Below are positions 23,103 through 31,400 of a DNA stretch of 41,793 bases, piece after piece. The DNA is taken from assembly GCA_902801475.1 (NCBI GenBank), contig CADCIO010000028.1:1-41793 (forward strand), in the 5' to 3' direction. This stretch comes from an uncultured Bacteroidales bacterium (GTDB lineage: Bacteria > Bacteroidota > Bacteroidia > Bacteroidales > Bacteroidaceae). Numbering within the stretch: the stretch's first letter is position 1; every line of letters starts with the position of its first letter. The position numbers and the translations under genes were made by a program. Below the pieces are notes generated by a model, which worked only from the letters and a program-made list of their open reading frames with translations, was not told where the DNA came from and ran no database searches.

Positions 23103-25523
23103 ATGAAACAGTTCCTATTATCATTTATCATTTGTCATTTATCATTTAGCCCCATCTGGGCGCAGAAGGGTTATCCCATCACCCCCGTACCGTTCACCTC
23201 CGTGAAAGTCACGCCTGGCACCTTCTGGGGACAGCGATTGGAGGCCAGCCGGAAGGTGACCATCCCGCTCGCTTTCTCGAAATGCGAGAGCGAGGGGCGC
23301 TACAAGAACTTCGAGAATGCGGCTGCCCATCTCGCCGACCCTTCGAAGACCTTCAAGGTGAACGGCGTTGGCTATTCCTTCGACGATACCGACCCCTACA
23401 AGACCATCGAGGGCGCGTCGTACATTCTCCAGACCTATCCCGACAAGGCGCTCAAGGCATACGTCGATTCCGTGATTGACATCATTGCGACGGCTCAGGA
23501 GCCCGACGGCTATCTCTACACCGCCCGTACGCAGAACCCTGCCGACCCGCACCATTGGGCTGGCCCCAAGCGTTGGGTGAAGGAGGAAGACCTGAGCCAT
23601 GAGCTCTACAACCTCGGCCACATGGTCGAAGGGGCTGTGGCGCATTGGCAGGCAACGGGCAGCAAGAAGTTCCTCAACATTGCCAAGCGCTATGCCGATG
23701 TGGTCTGCAAGGAAGTGGGTCCGAATGCCGGACAGGCGTGTGTCGTGCCCGGTCATCAGATTGCCGAGATGGCGTTGGCGCGTCTCTACTTGGCCACCGG
23801 GGAGAAGAAATATCTGGACGAGGCGAAGTTCCTGCTCGACTATCGCGGAAAGACGCAGATCAAGCAGGAGTACTCGCAGAGTCACAAGCCCGTGACCGAG
23901 CAGGACGAGGCGGTGGGTCACGCCGTTCGTGCGGCATACATGTATGCAGGCATGGCAGATGTGGCGGCCTTGACGGGCGACCAGAGCTACATTGATGCCA
24001 TCGACAAGATATGGGACAACATCGTCACGAAGAAACTCTACATCACCGGCGGCATCGGCGCGACGTCCTCGGGCGAGGCGTTCGGCAAGAACTACGAGCT
24101 GCCCAACATGTCGGCCTATTGCGAGACCTGTGCAGCCATCGGAAATGTCTATGTGAACTATCGCCTCTTCCTGCTGCACGGCGAGTCGAAATACTATGAT
24201 GTGCTGGAGCGCACCCTTTACAACGGGCTCATCTCGGGTGTGTCGCTCGAGGGCAATGGCTTCTTCTATCCCAATCCGCTCGAGTCGATGGGTCAGCATC
24301 AGCGCCAGGCATGGTTCGGATGCGCCTGCTGCCCGAGCAACATCTGCCGCTTCATCCCCTCTCTGCCGGGCTACATTTATGCGGTGAAGGACAAGAACGT
24401 CTATGTGAACCTCTTCCTGTCCAACACCTCGACCATGGAAGTGGCGGGGAAGAAGCTGACGATCAGTCAAACAACCAACTATCCGTGGGACGACCAGATC
24501 ACCATCAACATCGACCAGAATAGTGTAGGGGAGTTCGCGCTGAAGATCAGGATTCCGGGCTGGCTCCGAAACAAGCCCGTGCCTTCCGACCTTTATGCCT
24601 ATTCCGACAACAAGCGTCCGGGCTATGGCGTCACCATCAACGGTCACACCTTCCCCTTCCTGCTGTCCGAGGACGGCTACCTCACCCTGGAGCGCCGCTG
24701 GAAGAAGGGCGACAGCGTTCAGCTCACCTTCGACATGGAACCGCGCGTCGTTCGTGCCAACCCCAAGGTGGAAGCCGACCGAGGCATGGTCTGCATCGAA
24801 CGCGGACCGCTGGTTTACTGCGCCGAGCATCCCGACAACTCCTTCGACATCATGGGAGCCCTCATCAACCAGCAGCCCCAGTTCCGGCTCGGTCAGACTC
24901 AGATTGCCGGCACACCCGTGACGACGCTCATCACCGACGCACAGACGCTGAAGTTCGACAGTCAGGGCAAACTCCTTGCCGAAGACCAGACCCTGACGCT
25001 CATTCCTTACTATGCTTGGTGTCATCGAGGCTCCGGCAAGATGCGCGTCTGGCTCGCACAAGACCTCAGCGCGACCACTCCGTCGCTGCCCGCCACCTTG
25101 GCGTCGGAGAGCAAGATCACCAGCTCCACCCCGAAGCTCCCCGCGCTCTCATCCATCAACGACCGCCTCGTGCCGAAGAATGAGAACGACCGCAGCGTGC
25201 CCTACACGCACTGGTGGCCAAAGAACGGCACGACCGAATGGCTCAGCTACGAGTTCCCGCAGGAAACTACGATACAGAGTTCCACCGTCTATTGGTTCGA
25301 CGACGGGCCTTGGGGCGGATGCCGTGTCCCCAAATCCTGGCGCATTCTCTATCAGGATGCTAATGGGCAATGGCAACCCGTGAAGGATGCCGACTCCTAC
25401 CCAACCGTCAAAGGTCTCCCCTGCACCGTCAACTTCGCCCCTGTCAAGACCCGCGCCGTCCGCCTGGAGGTGACGCTCCCCCAGGACAATTCCGCCGGCG
25501 TCTTCGAATGGAGCGTCCAGTAG
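23103..25523 (+). CDS. Beta-L-arabinofuranosidase, GH127 family, 806 aa
   Basis: GH127 enzymes (type member HypBA1 of Bifidobacterium longum) release L-arabinose from beta-1,2-linked arabinofuranosides such as those on hydroxyproline-rich glycoproteins. The active-site pattern is intact: Glu325 (acid/base position), Glu341 and Cys343 in YCETCAAIG, and Cys409/Cys410 in FGCACCPSN. The spacing Glu-16-Glu-2-Cys is the same as in HypBA1. A signal peptide (MKQFLLSFIICHLSFSPIWAQ) exports it. An extra C-terminal beta-sandwich (about residues 690-806, with TEWLSYEFPQETTIQSSTVYWF) looks like an F5/8 type C carbohydrate-binding domain. It lies 80 bases after the GH146 gene with no promoter motif between, so the two form one operon. 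Confidence 0.93.
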   Translation: MKQFLLSFIICHLSFSPIWAQKGYPITPVPFTSVKVTPGTFWGQRLEASRKVTIPLAFSKCESEGRYKNFENAAAHLADPSKTFKVNGVGYSFDDTDPYKTIEGASYILQTYPDKALKAYVDSVIDIIATAQEPDGYLYTARTQNPADPHHWAGPKRWVKEEDLSHELYNLGHMVEGAVAHWQATGSKKFLNIAKRYADVVCKEVGPNAGQACVVPGHQIAEMALARLYLATGEKKYLDEAKFLLDYRGKTQIKQEYSQSHKPVTEQDEAVGHAVRAAYMYAGMADVAALTGDQSYIDAIDKIWDNIVTKKLYITGGIGATSSGEAFGKNYELPNMSAYCETCAAIGNVYVNYRLFLLHGESKYYDVLERTLYNGLISGVSLEGNGFFYPNPLESMGQHQRQAWFGCACCPSNICRFIPSLPGYIYAVKDKNVYVNLFLSNTSTMEVAGKKLTISQTTNYPWDDQITINIDQNSVGEFALKIRIPGWLRNKPVPSDLYAYSDNKRPGYGVTINGHTFPFLLSEDGYLTLERRWKKGDSVQLTFDMEPRVVRANPKVEADRGMVCIERGPLVYCAEHPDNSFDIMGALINQQPQFRLGQTQIAGTPVTTLITDAQTLKFDSQGKLLAEDQTLTLIPYYAWCHRGSGKMRVWLAQDLSATTPSLPATLASESKITSSTPKLPALSSINDRLVPKNENDRSVPYTHWWPKNGTTEWLSYEFPQETTIQSSTVYWFDDGPWGGCRVPKSWRILYQDANGQWQPVKDADSYPTVKGLPCTVNFAPVKTRAVRLEVTLPQDNSAGVFEWSVQ

Positions 25524-25527
25524 GGCT

Positions 25528-25535
25528 GACCTTTG
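25528..25535 (+). promoter_or_regulatory. Possible promoter -7 box of the glutathione peroxidase gene
   Basis: GACCTTTG differs from TAnnTTTG by one base and lies right after the GH127 stop, 50 bases before the peroxidase ATG. No clear -33 element was seen, so this is weak. Confidence 0.35.
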
Positions 25536-25584
25536 CACCCAGATAACAATCAACACGAGTATTAACTTTAAAACCATTCAAACT

Positions 25585-26235
25585 ATGGACAAGCAGATGC
25601 AAGTCCGCATGAAACATTTTCTAACCCTTATGGCAGCAGCCGTGCTTGGTCTGCTGTCATGCAACACCCACGCAAGCGATATGGAAAAGATTTATGATTT
25701 CACCGCCCTCTCGAACAAGGGCAAGGAAGTGAACTTCGCCGACTACAAGGGCAAGGTGCTGCTCATCGTCAACACCGCCAGCAAGTGCGGCTTCACCCCT
25801 CAGTACGACGGCCTCGAGGCGCTCTACCAGAAGTATAAGGACCAGGGACTCGTCATCATCGGCTTCCCCTGCGACCAGTTCGGCCATCAGGAGCCCGGCA
25901 CCGACGAGCAGATCGAGGAGTTCTGCCGCATCAACCACGGCGTCACCTTCCCGCTGATGTCGAAGATCGAGGTCAACGGCGACAGCGCTCACCCCATCTA
26001 CCAGTGGCTGAAGAGCCAGGCAGGCTTTGCCGGCTTCGATCCGAAGCATCCGCTGACGAAGCTGCTCGACGAGATGTTCACCAAGGCCGATCCCGACTAC
26101 GCATCGAAGCCCGACATCAAGTGGAACTTCACCAAGTTCCTCATCAGCCGCGAAGGCAACGTCGTCTGCCGCTTCGAGCCTACCACGGAGCCGCAGGACA
26201 TGGAAGCGAGCATCGAGCAGGAACTGGCGAAATAA
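25585..26235 (+). CDS. Glutathione peroxidase-family lipoprotein, 216 aa
   Basis: A thioredoxin-fold peroxidase that reduces hydrogen or lipid peroxides; bacterial forms without selenocysteine generally use thioredoxin. The peroxidatic residue is Cys68 in NTASKCGFTPQY, and the second hallmark is FPCDQFGHQEPG, where the usual Asn of FPCNQF is Asp97. The WNFTKFLI motif (Trp and Asn of the catalytic tetrad) is present near the end. The N-terminus looks like a lipoprotein signal with Cys26 (AAVLGLLSC), so the enzyme is probably membrane-anchored on the periplasmic side. The start could be ATG 25585 or ATG 25609 (MKHFLTLM), the latter giving a tidier signal peptide. A strong terminator follows directly. 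Confidence 0.93.
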   Translation: MDKQMQVRMKHFLTLMAAAVLGLLSCNTHASDMEKIYDFTALSNKGKEVNFADYKGKVLLIVNTASKCGFTPQYDGLEALYQKYKDQGLVIIGFPCDQFGHQEPGTDEQIEEFCRINHGVTFPLMSKIEVNGDSAHPIYQWLKSQAGFAGFDPKHPLTKLLDEMFTKADPDYASKPDIKWNFTKFLISREGNVVCRFEPTTEPQDMEASIEQELAK

Positions 26236-26236
26236 C

Positions 26237-26263
26237 AAAGGAGGGCTTCGGCTCTCCTTTTCA
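26237..26263 (+). terminator. UUCG-tetraloop terminator after glutathione peroxidase
   Basis: AAAGGAGGGC (26237-26246), TTCG loop, GCTCTCCTTT (26251-26260): ten pairs including one G-T, then further T. The stem begins two bases after the stop codon. Confidence 0.92.
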
Positions 26264-26276
26264 TTAGATGTAGGTA

Positions 26277-26306
26277 TTGCACAATCCATGGAAAGACCTA
26301 CCTTTG
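26277..26306 (+). promoter_or_regulatory. Promoter in front of the 41-bp repeats
   Basis: TTG at 26277-26279 and TACCTTTG at 26299-26306 are separated by 19 bases. The predicted transcript starts just before the three palindromic repeats. Confidence 0.65.
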
Positions 26307-26328
26307 CACCCGATAATTCGCGACAAGC

Positions 26329-26440
26329 CTTATATACCGATATAAGAGTCGAAGCAGCTTGCATCATGTCTTATATACCGATATAAGAGCCGAAGCAGCT
26401 TGCATGAAGTCTTATATACCTATATAAGAGCCGATGCAAT
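26329..26440 (+). repeat. Three 41-bp tandem repeats, each with a TATA-rich palindrome
   Basis: The palindrome CTTATATACCGATATAAG starts at 26329 and 26370, and CTTATATACCTATATAAG starts at 26411, so the period is exactly 41 bases. Between palindromes the sequence is GAGCCGAAGCAGCTTGCAT with small changes; the third unit is shortened. The third palindrome has eight paired bases where the others have seven. The block lies in the leader of the broken reading frame at 26533. Confidence 0.9.
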
Positions 26441-26532
26441 GAAAAAATACGGTTCCGGCAGGGTGAGTTCGGTTCCCCGAGGCAAAAAATAAGCTTTACA
26501 TGAAGTGAAAACCTATAAAATGAATGAAAAAT

Positions 26533-26850
26533 ATGGTAGAGGACATTCGATTGATTAAGAATTGGGACGTGGCGCACTTTCAGGACAAGCTCCTGATGAT
26601 CTTCTGGCGTTACGTGAAGGATCAGGTCACAGAGTTATTGGTCTAGCAACCCGGCGGCGCCCTTCCGGCGAAGCTGGTGACGGCGTCCATGGAGTTGCTG
26701 GCGGCCATCACGGCGATGTTCGACGCTTTCCAGTTGGTGGACACGAAGGCGATGTCGGCCGAACTCAATCGTAAGGACGAGGAGCGCGACAATCAGCTGC
26801 GGCGGCAGATGAGACATACGCGGAGGAAGAATCCGCGGAAAAGAAATTGA
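26533..26850 (+). pseudogene. Short frame interrupted by an in-frame TAG, DUF6261-like remnant
   Basis: From ATG 26533 an open frame gives 37 residues (MVEDIRLIKNWDVAHFQDKL and onwards), hits TAG at 26644-26646 and continues in the same frame for 67 further codons to TGA at 26848. The continuation (ELLAAITAMFDAFQLVDTKA, then MSAELNRKDEERDNQLRRQ) is protein-like and ends in a very basic tail. The pieces faintly resemble the start of the Bacteroidota family DUF6261 (an IKN-x-HFQ opening, then a D-x-RD motif), which is usually twice as long; this is recalled similarity only. The simplest reading is a decayed, truncated gene. Suppression of the amber codon is possible but unsupported. Confidence 0.5.
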
Positions 26851-26890
26851 TTTTTCTCCTGTTGATGATGCGAGTTTCGGAAATTCTTCG

Positions 26891-26898
26891 TATCTTTG
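26891..26898 (+). promoter_or_regulatory. -7 box of the flavodoxin-fold reductase gene
   Basis: TATCTTTG fits TAnnTTTG and lies 34 bases before the ATG at 26933, with an A-rich leader. The -33 element is not obvious. Confidence 0.6.
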
Positions 26899-26932
26899 CA
26901 ACAGTTTTATAACCACACAAACCAAAACGATT

Positions 26933-27451
26933 ATGAGTAAGATTCTGATTCTTCAGGGCTCGCCAAGAGCCAATGGTAACACCGCTTGGATGGCGGAGGA
27001 GTATAAGAAGGCTGCTGAGGCGGCGGGTCATGAGGTCACGCTGGTGAATGTGGCCAGAAAGAAAGTTGCCGGCTGCATGGCCTGCGGATATTGCCGTGGC
27101 AAGGGCAACGGTGCCTGCATCCAGAAGGACGACATGCAGGAGCTCTTCCCGCTGATGAACGAGGCGGAGGTGCTGGTGCTGGCTGCGCCCATCTATTACT
27201 TCACGCTCTGCGCCCAGATTCAGGCGCCCGTCCAGCGCATGTACTGCGTGAACAAGCCTGCCAAGGTGAAGAAGATGGCGCTGCTGATGTCGTCCTATTC
27301 GCCCAACGTCTATGATGGCGCCACGGCCGAGTTCCGCGACATCTGCAACTACTGGCAGGTGGAGAACACGGGCTTCGTCTCTGCCAAGAATGACGAGCAG
27401 AAGACGGAGGAGACCCGGCAGAAGGTGATTGCGCTGGCCAATGCCCTGTAA
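26933..27451 (+). CDS. Flavodoxin family protein / NADPH-dependent FMN reductase, 172 aa
   Basis: It has the flavodoxin-like Rossmann fold with the FMN phosphate loop QGSPRANGNTAWM near the N-terminus. The motif GCMACGYCRGKGNGACIQKDDM that follows is typical of the iron-sulfur flavoprotein-like and NAD(P)H-dependent oxidoreductase group. VLAAPIYYFTLCAQIQAPVQRM forms the second FMN contact. Such enzymes reduce quinones, nitro compounds or other electron acceptors in the cytosol. The cysteine motif here has three cysteines in a short span, fewer than a full Fe-S cluster set, so a plain flavin reductase is more likely. It is probably a single gene with its own promoter; the VanW gene starts 40 bases later and may be co-transcribed. 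Confidence 0.9.
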   Translation: MSKILILQGSPRANGNTAWMAEEYKKAAEAAGHEVTLVNVARKKVAGCMACGYCRGKGNGACIQKDDMQELFPLMNEAEVLVLAAPIYYFTLCAQIQAPVQRMYCVNKPAKVKKMALLMSSYSPNVYDGATAEFRDICNYWQVENTGFVSAKNDEQKTEETRQKVIALANAL

Positions 27452-27491
27452 ATGAACGTCGCGAGGAGGTTCTAATCGCTCTGTAGGGAAT

Positions 27492-28328
27492 ATGGGACGG
27501 AAACTGTTTTGCGAGATCTCGCCCTTCACCTATCGGCTGTCGATGGAGAAGGAAATACTGAAGCGCCACGTGCAGGACCTGCTGCGGAAGACGCGCTTCG
27601 CCAGGGAGCGGACGATGGAGGAGCTGCCCGTGGTGGTCTATCGCCACAACTCGCTCATCCGACGGCGGCTGGGCAATGTGAACATGCAGTTGCAGGAGAA
27701 CAAGGCGACGAACCTGGCCCTGGCGGTGAATCACATCGACGGGCTGATGATCCGTCCCGGCGAGACCTTCTCCGTCTGGCATCTCATCGGGCGCACCACG
27801 AAGCGGAAGGGCTACAGGGAGGGACTGACCATCGCCAAGGGCAAGCCCTCGCAGGGCATCGGCGGCGGCATGTGCCAGCTGTCGAACCTCATCCACTGGC
27901 TCGTGCTGCACAGCGACCTGACCATCACGGAGCATCATCACCACGACGGGCTCGACCTCTTCCCCGACTTCGGCCGCCAGATTCCCTTCGGCACCGGCAC
28001 CAGCATCTCCTACAACTACATCGACTACCGCTTCCGCAACGACACCCCGAACACCTATCAGCTCCGCCTCTGGACCGACGACGAATACCTGTGCGGCGAA
28101 CTGCGCGCCCAGGAGCCGCTGCCCCACACCTTCCACATCCATGCCGAGAACGAATACTTCTCCCGCGAGGACGGCGTGGTCTATCGCAACGGCGAGGTCT
28201 ATCGCGACACCATCGACCGCACCTCCGGCCAGCGCCTCGACAGCCAGCTCATCCGCACCAACCATGCCCGGGTGATGTACGAATGCCCCCCGACGATGGT
28301 GATCAGGGAAGAAACTCAAAGCCAATGA
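27492..28328 (+). CDS. VanW family protein, 278 aa
   Basis: The VanW region is easily recognised: NLALAVNHIDGLMIRPGETFSVWHLIGRTTKRKGYREGL, then GKPSQGIGGGMCQLSNLIHWL, HHHHDGLDLFPDFGRQIPFGTGTSI and NYIDYRFRND. VanW occurs as an accessory gene in some vancomycin-resistance clusters and, more often, as stand-alone proteins of unknown biochemical role linked to the cell wall. No ligase or dehydratase genes of a vancomycin cluster are nearby, so resistance should not be inferred. The protein has no signal peptide and the length is typical of the short Bacteroidota version. It has a higher G+C third-position content than the flanking giant gene. Confidence 0.9.
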   Translation: MGRKLFCEISPFTYRLSMEKEILKRHVQDLLRKTRFARERTMEELPVVVYRHNSLIRRRLGNVNMQLQENKATNLALAVNHIDGLMIRPGETFSVWHLIGRTTKRKGYREGLTIAKGKPSQGIGGGMCQLSNLIHWLVLHSDLTITEHHHHDGLDLFPDFGRQIPFGTGTSISYNYIDYRFRNDTPNTYQLRLWTDDEYLCGELRAQEPLPHTFHIHAENEYFSREDGVVYRNGEVYRDTIDRTSGQRLDSQLIRTNHARVMYECPPTMVIREETQSQ

Positions 28329-28429
28329 ATATGAAACAAACACACATACGTGATTGGCAAGTGATTCGTTAGAGAAACGAAGTTGATGAACCCGCAAATA
28401 AACAAATTCATTATATCCGATTAATTATT

Positions 28430-31400
28430 ATGAGACACTACAAACAACTTTTAATTACGTTGCTCGTGTTGTTGGGCTTCGGACAGTCCTCGGATGTTTA
28501 TGCCGATAGCTTCACGTACAATGCGAACAATTACAGCTGTATGATGATGGGTGTGGACAAACTCCGTTTCACCCTGCCTACAGGTAACACCGCGTGGACA
28601 AACGACGGTGTGCAAGAGGGTTATGTCTATGTTTCAGAGAATGGTGGTCCAGAGGAGGTGCTGTTCTCCTGGCACTGTGTGGACTACAGTGATGTGGATG
28701 ATGACGGTTGTAAGATCAAGGCTTACAAGGGTGGCACATTCACGTTGACTGGTAAGGTGAAGGGTGGTAACAAGACCTTCACCAATGCCAATGGTGAGTT
28801 TAAGTATGAGTTGAACCACGATGATGGCGACGATGACCACTATACGACGACGGTGGACTGGCAGGTGCCGTATTCGATGCGTGGCAAGAAGCTGAAGCTG
28901 ACGGTGTGGGCGCATGTGAACTGGAGTGCGGCTGGCGACTGGCATGTGCCCAGTGCTTCGTCTCACAAGGAGCTGCTGGATTGGGATTGTCCGGCAGCGC
29001 CTGACGTGGGCATCATGCTGAACTCGCCCATGTTGTCTTTCGACCGTTCGCAGATCAACCAGATCATGATGACATATAGTGTGACGGCTTATAGCATCAA
29101 GTGGATGAAGTTACACTATACGGATGCTGTCACGGGGCAATCGTACACGAAGGACATGCCCACGAAGGATCTGGCTGGTTTTGCGTATATCCCTGCTGGC
29201 CGTCCGTGGAAGAATGTGTATCTGGAGGCTAAGGTGATCAACACAGAGAAGGTGGAATTGGCTGAGCCTGTCAAGTCGGAGGAAATATCGTGTAACATGT
29301 TGCATCATCCGCTGGATTTCGCTGTGTCGTTGGACAAGGGAGGAGGGGCTCAGTTGACTTGGTCGGTGGATGACCCGACGCAGGAGGACATTGATGAGTC
29401 TGACTTTTTCGAGATTCAGCGTAACCTCACGGGGTCGACCGATGCAAGTGACGCTTATTGGACGACCATATCGATGGAGATACCGTTCAAGCAGGGTCAG
29501 AAGGATTATGCTTATTACGACTCAGGGCTGATGGATCAGTATCAGGGACATCCGGTGTCCTACCGCATTCGCCGTTCCTCCACCACCATGTGGTCGTGGG
29601 GACCAGGTGCTGGTTACCAGATGTATCGGACACCGTCGGTGTTTGTGCTGCCTCAGATTGAGGCGGCCACGGTGCAGCGTGATGGGGCATGGACTGACGA
29701 GTCGCATCCTGTGAAGTTTGGCTTCAAGTTTGGTGACGAGTTTATGATCAATGGCATTTACTATGTGCACACCATGGACGAATGGAATATGGTCAGGAAG
29801 AAATATCCTAATGCGACAGAGGCTGCTGCACATTCGGTCATTGTCTTGTCTCGTGCGAAGGATTTTGAGCTTTTCAAGGACATTGTGGCCACGAATCAGT
29901 ATGTGCATGCTGTGATGGCCAATGACATCACGCTGGATGAGCCTGTTTCCCTTGTTGGGTTCTGGGGTGTCTTTGATGGTTGTGGTCATGCGCTGAACCT
30001 GAACCTGTCTGGCACGGGGGCTAAGCAGGCTCCTTTCCCAAGGGTGGATGGTGCCACCTTCAAGAACTTGGTTATTACGGGGCAGAATACGGCATCGAGC
30101 GCTTTTGCCAGTGGGTTGGTCGGTCAGGTGGTGAATGGTCATCTCACCATTGAAAATTGTAATAATCTTGCCACGATTCACAGCGATGTGGAGGGTGATG
30201 CCAGCAGTGGCAGTTTCATCGGCATCATGGATAAGGGGACTTCGGTCACTTTTAAGAACTGTGCGTTCCATGGAAAAATGGAGGGTGCCAAGTGTCATAG
30301 CAATGGTGGCTTTGTCGGCGTTGCCTTGGCTAACACGACCCTCAATTTCGAGGGTTGTCTGTTCGCGCCGGAAGCGCTTCCTCTGGACATGACGGGTTGC
30401 AGCACGTTCGCACGTGCTGACAAGTCGGCCACGGTCACATTTGATGACAAGTGCTATTTCACTCATTATTATAATACTTATAATGATGGCGATAAGGCCT
30501 TTTACATCATCTCCAATGATGAGGACTTTTTGACTTTCCGCGATCTGGTGAAGAATGCCAATGGCGGTGAAGTGAATGCCATTCTCATGAACGATATCTC
30601 TATCGCCAATTCTGTGGGCTACCTTGACGATATTCCTTATAGTGGAACTTTCGATGGTAATGGCCACACGTTGAATGTGAACATCAAAAGTAGCGGCAGG
30701 TCCTTCATTGCTCCGTTCAGCCTTGTCAGGAATGTCACCATCAAGAACCTTCGTGTGACGGGTAGTGTGACGGGCGGCATTCATTCATCAGGACTTATTG
30801 GAAGTAGTCTGGGCGGCACGATAAGAATAGAGAATGTGTGGGTGTCAGCTACTATCACGACAAATGGCACTCATGCTGGTGGATTGGTGGGTCATGGACA
30901 TTCAGCCAACCACCGCATCACCAACTGTTTGTTTGATGGCAAGGTGGTGGCTACAGGCAGTGGACAATATGTGGGAGCCTTTATTGGCTGGGAAGATGGT
31001 GGAGGAACCAACAATTGGGTTAACAATTGCTTGGAGAAAGGAACTTACACCAACTTTGCCCATGCTGGCATGAACTATGCAAATGGTGGCGCTTGTTATG
31101 GTAACACGGCCACGAATAGCAAGAACAACTACACCTACCATAATTGGAACGAAGTGGGCAGCGGTTATAATAATGCTGGAGACATTCTGCATCTTCACAC
31201 CAAGTTGGGCGACGGATGGAAGGTTAATTGGGAACCGTTCCCGAAAATGGCTACTGTAACAATATCCGCACAAGGAAAGAGTGCCATAGGCATGAGTGTG
31301 GAAGACTTGCTGAAGGTGTATGGCGAAGGCTGGCAGGAGTATGGCAGCAACGTGGCACCTTTCATTAAGGAGACAGATGAATACGTTGGAGTCATCGTCT

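Noticed and set aside
23142..25061. A 639-codon open frame antisense to the GH127 gene
   Set aside because: Same reasoning: the sense strand encodes a complete GH127 enzyme, and the antisense frame has no promoter or family pattern.
26329..26440. Possible CRISPR array
   Set aside because: The spacing sequence is itself repeated, there are only three units and no cas genes are nearby; it is a tandem repeat.
27492..28328. Vancomycin-resistance cluster
   Set aside because: Only a VanW-family gene is present. No D-Ala-D-Lac ligase, dehydrogenase, dipeptidase or VanRS pair is nearby.
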